5,840 bases of DNA from Planctomycetota bacterium (GTDB lineage: Bacteria; Planctomycetota; UBA1135): positions 1-5,840 of the forward strand of contig JALUUN010000630.1 in NCBI GenBank assembly GCA_027021325.1, written 5' to 3'. Positions 1 to 4,388 of the stretch are shown piece by piece; positions within the stretch are counted from its first letter, which is position 1; each line of letters starts with the position of its first letter. Below the pieces are notes generated by a model, which was not told the DNA's origin, did not search any database, and saw only the letters and a list, made by a program, of their open reading frames with translations. Both the position numbers and the translations under genes were made by a program.

Positions 1-753
1 GAGGAGGCGGAGGGCCCGGCGTGCCGCGGCGCCGGGAGCCGGCGGCGGCAGGGCCCCGCGGCGCCGGCGAGCGGCTTCCTCCAGGCGGAGGAGCTGCTTC
101 TCCAGGACCGGCCAGGCGGCGTTGGGTTCGACCCCGGGCATCTCCAGGCCGGCCTGGCCGAGCCAGGTCCGGACCGAACGGAGGAGCAGACGCTTGGGCA
201 GCTCGTAGCGGCCGGTGCGCTCCCAGTCGGCCCAGGGCGCGTCCTCGTCCAGGCCGGTCCCCGTGCGCAGGACGCTTCGCGCCAGGGGCCAGGCGCCGTC
301 CACCCCGGCTTCCAGCAGGCGGCCGGCCGCCGCCGCCCGCAGGTCCAGGGAGACCCTCGGGTCCAGGGCCACCGCCGCCAGGGCGGGAAGCACCGCATCG
401 GGGACCTCGGCGGGGGCGAGGAGCGCTCCCAGGGCCTCGGCCGGGTCCCGGGCGCGCAGGGCCAGGCCCCAGAGGCTGCGGGCGAGGGCGCCGTCCCCGG
501 GGCAGCCCGCGGCCAGGACCGTGGCCGCCCGGCGCAGGTAGGCGTCGCCTTCTTCCAGGGCCCGGCGCAGGGCTTCCTCCCGGGCCGCGGGGGCGGGCTG
601 CCAGGCCCGGCGCTCGGCCTCCTCCAGAAGGCCGTCGGCACAGGCCGCCTCCAGGGCCCGGAGCGCCGCCGTTCCCGCCGGCGTGGGACCGGGGAGGGGC
701 GGGCGGGGCGGGAGGAGATCCGGCGCCTGGAGGAGCAGGACGGCGAGGAGCAT
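1..753 (-). CDS. Unrecognised Ala/Leu-rich helical-repeat-like protein, N-terminal part (runs off left edge)
   Basis: The frame is open from an ATG at 753-751 to base 1 without a stop, giving the first 251 residues; the C-terminus is outside the window. I do not recognise a family. The start MLLAVLLLQAPDLL is a short hydrophobic stretch without a basic residue, so it is at best a weak signal peptide or membrane anchor. A Pro-rich segment (about 11-26) follows, then amphipathic Ala/Leu/Arg/Glu helices to about residue 165, in a pattern like HEAT or TPR-type alpha-solenoids though no repeat matches a consensus cleanly. Residues 167-230 are less repetitive and contain several Trp. The gene begins 28 bp after the sigma-factor stop on the same strand, so co-transcription is likely. 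TAGGCT lies 8 nt before the ATG and GGGAG 3 nt before it, so either leaderless or coupled initiation is possible. Coding is supported by strong GC3 bias and an uninterrupted frame. The product is not assigned. Confidence 0.75.
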   Translation of the reverse strand, partial: MLLAVLLLQAPDLLPPRPPLPGPTPAGTAALRALEAACADGLLEEAERRAWQPAPAAREEALRRALEEGDAYLRRAATVLAAGCPGDGALARSLWGLALRARDPAEALGALLAPAEVPDAVLPALAAVALDPRVSLDLRAAAAGRLLEAGVDGAWPLARSVLRTGTGLDEDAPWADWERTGRYELPKRLLLRSVRTWLGQAGLEMPGVEPNAAWPVLEKQLLRLEEAARRRRGALPPPAPGAAARRALRLL

Positions 754-761
754 CGACTCCC

Positions 762-768
762 AGCCTAG
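762..768 (-). promoter_or_regulatory. CTAGGCT element, candidate -10 box just upstream of the 753 start
   Basis: On the minus strand CTAGGCT lies in the 28-bp gap between the sigma-factor stop and the next ATG. TAGGCT resembles a sigma-70 -10 hexamer (TAnnnT) and ends 8 nt before the ATG, a spacing that would place the transcription start at or near the start codon. The 10-mer CTAGGCTGGG is repeated exactly upstream of the rightward gene at 2270. No convincing -35 is seen at 16-19 bp. Promoter function is inferred. Confidence 0.4.
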
Positions 769-781
769 TCCGGGCCCGCCT

Positions 782-1966
782 TCACACGAAGCGCGCCAGG
801 GCCCGCTTGCGCTCCGGGCGGGCGAGGCGGCCGAGGGCCTGTTCCAGGAGCTGGCGCACCCGCTCGCGGCTCACGCCCATCTCCTTGCGGATCTCCTCGA
901 GGGTCCGGCCCTCCTTCCCGTCGAGCCCGTAGCGCAGGACCAGGATGCGGGCCTCCCGCGCGGGCAGGGTGGCGAGCGCCTCCTCCAGAGCGGCGCGGCG
1001 CTCCGCCGGATCCACCGGCTCCACCTCGGGCGCCGGGCGCGGATCGGCCAGACCGTGGGCGAAGCATTCCTCGCCGTCCTCGCCGAGGGGTGTCCGGTCC
1101 AGGGACAGGCAGGCGTGGTCAGCGGAGCGGGCGCGTTCGACATGCTCGACCTTGAGGCGAGTGCGCTTCGCCAGTTCGCGGGCGCTCAGGGGGGCGGGGG
1201 ACTGGGCCTCGGCCTCGCGCACCCGGTGCAGGGCCTGGGCCAGGTAGACCGGCAGGCGCACGGTGCGGCTCTGGTGGGAGAGGGCCTTGAGGATCCCCTG
1301 CTGGATCCACCACTGGGCGTAGTGGGCGAAGCGAACGCCCTGGGAGAGATCGAAGCGCTCGGCGGCCCGGAGCAGGGCGGCGCTGCCCTCCTGGATCAGA
1401 TCCTCCCAGGGGACGCCGAGGTTGCGGTAGCGGCCGGCGACGGCGGGGACGCGGTGGAGGCTGCCGGCGACCAGGGCCTCCTGGACCCGCCGCAGTTCGG
1501 TGAGACGCTGGCGCAGGCGGGTGAGGACCGCGTCGGCGGGCGGCGGCTCCAGGGGGGAGGCGGAGCGCTCGCGCAGGCCCTCGAGGACCGGCGACCAGGG
1601 CGTCAGGTATTCCTCGGCCAGCGCCCGGAGCCAGGGGTGCGGGCGCTCGCCCGCCAGGTCCAGGATGGCCTGCTGCAGGAGGTCCCGGGCGCGGGCCAGG
1701 GCGAACTCCTCCTCGCGGCGCGTCGGCGGGAGGCCGCGCAGATCCTCCCAGTAGCCGGCGACGGGGTCCCCGGCGCGGCCGCTGGACAGGCCGGCGCGCT
1801 TCGGCCGCGAGCGCTCCGGCAGGTCCGGCAGGAAGGGCCGGTCGCCCGTGGCCAGGATCCGGCGCAGGGCCGGGGCGAGGCGCGCTGCGGCCCGGGCGCG
1901 GGCCAGGGGATCGGCGAGGCGGGCCCAGGAAACGGGCCGAAGGGAGGCGGAGGCGCGAGGAGTCAT
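782..1966 (-). CDS. RNA polymerase sigma factor, sigma-70 family (divergent, RpoD/RpoS-like group 2)
   Basis: A 394-aa cytoplasmic sigma factor directing RNA polymerase to promoters. Region 1.2 is at about 66-95 (GDPVAGYWEDLRGLP). Region 2 is at about 163-243, with EDLIQEGSAALLRAAERFD and the aromatic -10-melting segment RFAHYAQWWIQQGI. Region 3 is at about 245-305, with a finger-like GEDGEECFAHGLADP. Region 4 is at about 327-385, with a helix-turn-helix containing GVSRERVRQLLEQAL. Region 1.1 is absent; the first 65 residues are Arg/Ala-rich. Compared with the primary-sigma consensus, the -10 helix reads WWIQQGILKAL for WWIRQAITRSI, the conserved NLRLV core-binding motif is SLHRV, and a spacer of about 65 residues separates regions 1.2 and 2.1. 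The -35-reading RERVRQ residues are intact. An alternative sigma factor is therefore more likely than the housekeeping one. The ATG at 1966 has GAGG six bases upstream. The regulon is unknown. Confidence 0.93.
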   Translation of the reverse strand: MTPRASASLRPVSWARLADPLARARAAARLAPALRRILATGDRPFLPDLPERSRPKRAGLSSGRAGDPVAGYWEDLRGLPPTRREEEFALARARDLLQQAILDLAGERPHPWLRALAEEYLTPWSPVLEGLRERSASPLEPPPADAVLTRLRQRLTELRRVQEALVAGSLHRVPAVAGRYRNLGVPWEDLIQEGSAALLRAAERFDLSQGVRFAHYAQWWIQQGILKALSHQSRTVRLPVYLAQALHRVREAEAQSPAPLSARELAKRTRLKVEHVERARSADHACLSLDRTPLGEDGEECFAHGLADPRPAPEVEPVDPAERRAALEEALATLPAREARILVLRYGLDGKEGRTLEEIRKEMGVSRERVRQLLEQALGRLARPERKRALARFV

Positions 1967-1972
1967 GAGGAG

Positions 1973-1976
1973 CCTC
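1973..1976 (-). promoter_or_regulatory. Ribosome-binding site GAGG for the sigma factor
   Basis: On the minus strand GAGG lies six bases before the ATG at 1966 (GAGGCTCCTC-ATG), which supports that start. It pairs with the adjoining CCTC (1967-1970 in plus orientation), so the site could be partly masked. Confidence 0.5.
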
Positions 1977-1986
1977 GGGTCGGGGT

Positions 1987-1999
1987 CCACGGGCCGTGG
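1987..1999. repeat. 13-bp palindrome upstream of the sigma-factor start
   Basis: CCACGG-G-CCGTGG is a perfect odd palindrome about 20 bp before the sigma-factor ATG. Its right half overlaps alternative pairings with GCCC at 2008-2011: CACGGGC 1988-1994 with GCCCGTG 2008-2014, or GGGC 1998-2001 with GCCC 2008-2011. It could be an operator dyad or a structured 5' leader. High GC makes chance palindromes more frequent. Confidence 0.4.
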
Positions 2000-2030
2000 G
2001 CAGCGAAGCCCGTGCCACCGGAGAGGGCCG

Positions 2031-2053
2031 CAAGGGTTTTTTCCAAACCCTTG
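2031..2053. repeat. Inverted repeat CAAGGGTTT / AAACCCTTG with 5-base spacer
   Basis: Two perfect 9-bp arms (2031-2039 and 2045-2053) flank TTTCC. The stem can extend by a G-U (2030/2054) and a C-G pair (2029/2055). This is the most AT-rich patch in the intergenic region, about 65 bp upstream of the sigma-factor start. No T-run follows the stem on either strand, so it does not look like an intrinsic terminator. A regulator-binding dyad or a leader hairpin is more plausible. Confidence 0.55.
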
Positions 2054-2133
2054 TGCCGTATGGACTTGTCGAGCCTCCTCCGGACTGGGGCGGAGCCGGG
2101 GGGGCCCGGAGCGGGGGCTTGTCCCCGGCTGGG

Positions 2134-2149
2134 TGCGGAAAAGTCCGCA
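2134..2149. repeat. Small perfect hairpin TGCGGA-AAAG-TCCGCA
   Basis: A 6-bp perfect stem with a four-base loop lies mid-way through the divergent intergenic region. It may be part of a structured leader or a binding dyad. No function is assigned. Confidence 0.35.
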
Positions 2150-2182
2150 GCAACCCTCCGGTGCTCCGCCCCGCCGCGTCCC

Positions 2183-2212
2183 GCCGGGCACCGGGCCGCC
2201 CTGGTGCCCGGC
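2183..2212. repeat. 10-bp perfect GC-rich inverted repeat
   Basis: GCCGGGCACC (2183-2192) is the exact reverse complement of GGTGCCCGGC (2203-2212). The inner bases GGG/CCT extend the stem to 13 pairs with one G-U and a CCGC loop. It is the strongest hairpin in the intergenic region, ending about 45 bp before the CTAGGCT element. No T-run follows on either strand, so a canonical intrinsic terminator is unlikely. Confidence 0.5.
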
Positions 2213-2255
2213 CGCGGCCCGGCCAGGGAGCTCTGCGGAGCGACTCCGGACCGGG

Positions 2256-2262
2256 CTAGGCT
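2256..2262 (+). promoter_or_regulatory. CTAGGCT element, candidate -10 box just upstream of the 2270 start
   Basis: TAGGCT (2257-2262) ends 7 nt before the ATG at 2270, the spacing expected of a -10 box whose transcript starts at the start codon. The surrounding CTAGGCTGGG (2256-2265) is identical to the motif before the leftward gene at 753. A convincing -35 is not visible; TGCGGA at 2234-2239 is a poor match. The function is inferred. Confidence 0.45.
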
Positions 2263-2269
2263 GGGGGCC

Positions 2270-3697
2270 ATGTTCCTGGCCTGCGCTGCCCTCTCCGGAG
2301 TCCTGCTCTCCCCCCAGGAGCCGGACCAGGCCCTGCTGAACCGCCTGGGGGACCGCCTGGCGGCGGAGCGCATCGAAGCCGCCCTGGAGCTGGGAGACGC
2401 CGATGCCGCCCTCGGCCCCTGGATCCTCCGCGAGGCCCGGAGAGGCCAGCGGGAACGGCAGCGGGCGCTGCTCCTCGCTGCCGCCCTCATGGGCCCCGAC
2501 GGGGCCTGGGAACTCCTCGAGGAGACGGCGCAGACGACCGGCCGCAACCGCCGGGAGGACCGCGCCTGGGCCCTGCTCCTCTTCGGCGCCTTCCATCCCG
2601 AGGCTCCGGCCCGCGCCGTCGAGGCCCTCGGCTGGGCGCGGGAGGACTTCGAGGAGGCCTGCCTGCTCGCGGGTCTTCTGGCGGCGGCCCGGCCCCCGGC
2701 CGATGTCCCGGGGCTGCGCCGCGCCCTGGAGAAGCGGCGGCGCGGCCACCCCGCCCGCCTCGCCCTCCTGCGCGTCCTCGAGACCCTGGAGGGCGCGCCC
2801 CTTCCGGCGGAGCCGGCCGGCGACTTCGAGGCCGCCGGCCTCTTCCTGGTGAGCGTCCTGCCCGACCGCCCCGCGGTCCCCGCCGCCTGGGTGGAGGCCG
2901 CCCGCGGCCGGGTGCCCGAGGCCTGGCGGGAAGCCGCCCGCCGCCGCCCGCCTCGGGCGGCGGCGGAGATCGCCGCCCTGCCGCCGGTCGGCGACGGCGC
3001 GGGCGTGGTCTTCGCCCTGGGCGAGGTCGCGCCCGGCGAGCGGCAGGCCCTCTTCGCACGCCTGCGGCCGCGCATCCCGGACGCCGAGGTCCGCGCCTGG
3101 CTGTGGGGGACGGCCGGAGCCCTGGGCCTGGACCTGCCCGAACCCGAGGCGGAGACCATCCTCCCGGAGGAGGCGGCCGGCCTCCTGGAGCTGGCGCGGG
3201 TGGACCGGGGCCGCGCCCGCGCGGAGGCGCAGGCCCGCCGTGCCCGCGCCCGAGCCTCCTGGCCCGAGGGAGCGTCCCTGGAGGAGGCCTGGCCCGCTGC
3301 CCTGGTCCTGGCCCTGGCCGGGGAAGAGGAGGACCAGGCATTCCTCCGACCCCGGGTCGAGGCCGCCCGCGGCGCGGCGGCGCGGCGGCTCCAGCCCCTC
3401 TGGCAGCTGGCCCGGGGCGCCTTCGGCGAGGGCGCCGACCTGCACGACTGGCTGCGGCGCTGGAGCCGGGAGCTGGGTGGCGGGCCGGCCGGCTTCCTGG
3501 ACCACGAGGGGCCCCGCTACCTGGCCTGGCTGCTCGTGCGCGGCAGCGAGGGGGCGCGCAGCCGGGCGGAACTTCAGTTCACCGCCGGCGAGGGCGAGGG
3601 CCTGTGGCGGGACTTCGACCCCGACCCGGAGAACGAGCTCTACGACGAGATGGTCGTGTTCCTGTTCTCGGGCCGCTACCGCTGGCGCCTGCGCTGA
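2270..3697 (+). CDS. Unrecognised, probably exported, Ala/Leu/Arg-rich helical-repeat protein
   Basis: A 475-aa protein of no family I recognise. The start MFLACAALSGVLLSPQEPDQ looks like a short signal peptide (hydrophobic core about 2-13) without the usual N-terminal basic residue, followed by a helical body. Residues about 20-180 are successive amphipathic helices rich in Ala, Leu, Arg and Glu, reminiscent of HEAT-like alpha-solenoids. Residues 310-330 are highly basic and could form a charged helix. The C-terminus (about 445-475) is distinct: acidic DFDPDPENELYDE, then an aromatic, basic tail. An in-frame ATG at 2060 would add 70 residues, but these are Gly/Pro-rich and unlike the body, and the hydrophobic N-terminus argues for 2270. 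There is no clear Shine-Dalgarno beyond GGGGG two bases before the ATG; TAGGCT 7 nt upstream suggests a leaderless mRNA. It is divergent from the sigma factor, and the 753 product has a similar composition and upstream motif. The function is not assigned. Confidence 0.8.
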   Translation: MFLACAALSGVLLSPQEPDQALLNRLGDRLAAERIEAALELGDADAALGPWILREARRGQRERQRALLLAAALMGPDGAWELLEETAQTTGRNRREDRAWALLLFGAFHPEAPARAVEALGWAREDFEEACLLAGLLAAARPPADVPGLRRALEKRRRGHPARLALLRVLETLEGAPLPAEPAGDFEAAGLFLVSVLPDRPAVPAAWVEAARGRVPEAWREAARRRPPRAAAEIAALPPVGDGAGVVFALGEVAPGERQALFARLRPRIPDAEVRAWLWGTAGALGLDLPEPEAETILPEEAAGLLELARVDRGRARAEAQARRARARASWPEGASLEEAWPAALVLALAGEEEDQAFLRPRVEAARGAAARRLQPLWQLARGAFGEGADLHDWLRRWSRELGGGPAGFLDHEGPRYLAWLLVRGSEGARSRAELQFTAGEGEGLWRDFDPDPENELYDEMVVFLFSGRYRWRLR

Positions 3698-3728
3698 GGA
3701 GAGGGGCGCCCCCGGGTTCCACGGCGAA

Positions 3729-3742
3729 GCCCGCAGGCGGGC
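3729..3742. repeat. Short inverted repeat after the 475-aa gene
   Basis: GCCCGC-AG-GCGGGC is a perfect 6-bp dyad (effectively a 5-bp stem with a CAGG loop) about 30 bp after the stop at 3697. There is no T-run, so a Rho-independent terminator is not supported. Confidence 0.3.
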
Positions 3743-3754
3743 GGGGCGGGAGCT

Positions 3755-3778
3755 CCGGCCGGGCGCCGCAGCGGCCGG
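3755..3778. repeat. 7-bp inverted repeat CCGGCCG / CGGCCGG upstream of the reductase operon
   Basis: The arms at 3755-3761 and 3772-3778 flank a 10-base loop in the gap between the 475-aa gene and the 2Fe-2S subunit gene, just upstream of the candidate -10 element at 3805. It may be a weak transcription-end hairpin or an operator. The absence of a T-run and the high GC make either reading tentative. Confidence 0.3.
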
Positions 3779-3804
3779 CCCTGGAATCGGCGGGGGGGCC
3801 GCTT

Positions 3805-3811
3805 CTAGGAT
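3805..3811 (+). promoter_or_regulatory. CTAGGAT element, candidate -10 box of the reductase operon
   Basis: TAGGAT (3806-3811) resembles a sigma-70 -10 hexamer and shares CTAGGNT with the elements before the 753 and 2270 starts. A weak -35-like TGGAAT lies at 3782-3787 with an 18-bp spacer. A start about 7 nt downstream would give a leader of roughly 65 nt before the ATG at 3885. The promoter role is inferred from sequence and position only. Confidence 0.4.
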
Positions 3812-3884
3812 GCGCCTGCCGCGAGGGGATGCGCGGCCGGGCGCCTCTGCCTGATTCCGGGCGGCTCGGCGTTCTTCCGTGGGG

Positions 3885-4388
3885 ATGGATCGAAGAAAGC
3901 GCGTCGTCGTTCTGCGGGTCAACGGGGAGGTGCACGAGCGGCTCGTGCGCTCGGCGGACACCCTCCTCGACGTTCTGCGCGGCGGTCTCGGCCTGACCGG
4001 GACGCGCCGGGGCTGCGATCTCGGGACCTGTGGCTGCTGCACGGTGCAGGTGGACGGCCGCCCGCGCCTGGCCTGCCTGACCCTGGCCGCGGAAGTGGAG
4101 GGTTCCGAGATCCGGACCGTCGAGGGCCTCGCCCGGGACGGGAGGCTGGCGCCGCTGCAGCAGTGCTGGATCGAAGCCGGGGCCAGCCAGTGCGGCTTCT
4201 GCTCGCCGGGCTTCCTCCTCGCCGCCGACCGCCTGGTGCGCGAGGAGCCCGAAGCCGGCCGCGAGCGCATCCGCGAGGCCCTGGCCGGGAACCTCTGCCG
4301 CTGCACCGGCTTCGTCAAGATCCTGGACGCCGTCGAGGCCTGCCTGGAGCGGGCCCGCGCCGGCCGCCGCGAGGAGAGCCCGGCATGA
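3885..4388 (+). CDS. hcrC: 2Fe-2S small subunit of a xanthine-oxidase-family hydroxylase, 4-hydroxybenzoyl-CoA reductase gamma-like
   Basis: A 167-aa electron-transfer subunit carrying two [2Fe-2S] clusters, acting in the cytoplasm between the FAD and molybdenum subunits. The N-terminal ferredoxin-like domain (about 5-75) has C44-x4-C49-x2-C52-x11-C64. The C-terminal helical domain (about 88-152) has C103-x2-C106 and C138-R-C140 in GNLCRCTGF. These are the eight cluster ligands of the family, and the length matches HcrC/HbaB (about 160 aa). C51 sits where Ala is usual (CGCC instead of CGAC). The gene overlaps the molybdenum-subunit start by ATGA, so translational coupling is likely, and the small-then-large order matches hcrCAB and hbaBCD. 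The start is uncertain: GTG at 3879 is in frame two codons earlier, and neither start has a good Shine-Dalgarno. The subunit alone cannot fix the substrate; the Hcr assignment rests on its partner. Confidence 0.85.
   Translation: MDRRKRVVVLRVNGEVHERLVRSADTLLDVLRGGLGLTGTRRGCDLGTCGCCTVQVDGRPRLACLTLAAEVEGSEIRTVEGLARDGRLAPLQQCWIEAGASQCGFCSPGFLLAADRLVREEPEAGRERIREALAGNLCRCTGFVKILDAVEACLERARAGRREESPA
4372..4376 (+). promoter_or_regulatory. Ribosome-binding site AGGAG for the molybdenum subunit
   Basis: AGGAG within the end of the small-subunit gene lies eight bases before the ATG at 4385. This supports that start and coupled translation across the ATGA overlap. Confidence 0.65.

Larger units (their letters stand above)
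1967..2269. other. Divergent intergenic region between the sigma factor and the 475-aa protein
   Basis: This 303-bp non-coding stretch must hold promoters for both the leftward sigma-factor gene and the rightward 2270 gene. It contains a short GAGG ribosome-binding site for the sigma factor (1973-1976, minus), a 13-bp palindrome (1987-1999), a 9-bp inverted repeat in an AT-rich patch (2031-2053), a 6-bp stem with an AAAG loop (2134-2149), a 10-bp GC stem (2183-2212) and a CTAGGCT element (2256-2262). No riboswitch or small RNA family was recognised. The rightward frame is open upstream of 2270, including an in-frame ATG at 2060, but its translation here is Gly/Pro/Arg-rich and looks non-coding. 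Confidence 0.7.

Noticed and set aside
2031..2053. An intrinsic terminator at the AT-rich inverted repeat.
   Set aside because: The T-run is in the arm and loop, not after the stem, on both strands. The site is also upstream of both divergent genes, where no transcript is expected to end.
2060..2269. An in-frame ATG at 2060 as the start of the 475-aa protein.
   Set aside because: The added 70 residues are Gly/Pro/Arg-rich and cover several inverted repeats. The hydrophobic N-terminus at 2270 makes a better start.
1967..2269. A known riboswitch (cobalamin or cyclic-di-GMP type) in the divergent spacer.
   Set aside because: Some purine-rich loops looked suggestive, but none of the conserved boxes of these classes could be matched.
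683..3697. A rightward frame open for about 1000 codons across the sigma factor and the intergenic region.
   Set aside because: Its part before 2270 is antisense to a well-supported sigma factor and of low-complexity composition. Only the part from 2270 reads like a gene.
3810..3854. A 14-codon open frame (MRLPRGDARPGASA) upstream of the reductase operon, a possible leader peptide.
   Set aside because: Its ATG overlaps the TAGGAT box, so it would lie upstream of the predicted transcript start. There is no ribosome-binding site and no codon run typical of attenuators.
3698..3884. A Rho-independent terminator after the 475-aa gene.
   Set aside because: Short GC hairpins are present but none is followed by a T-run.
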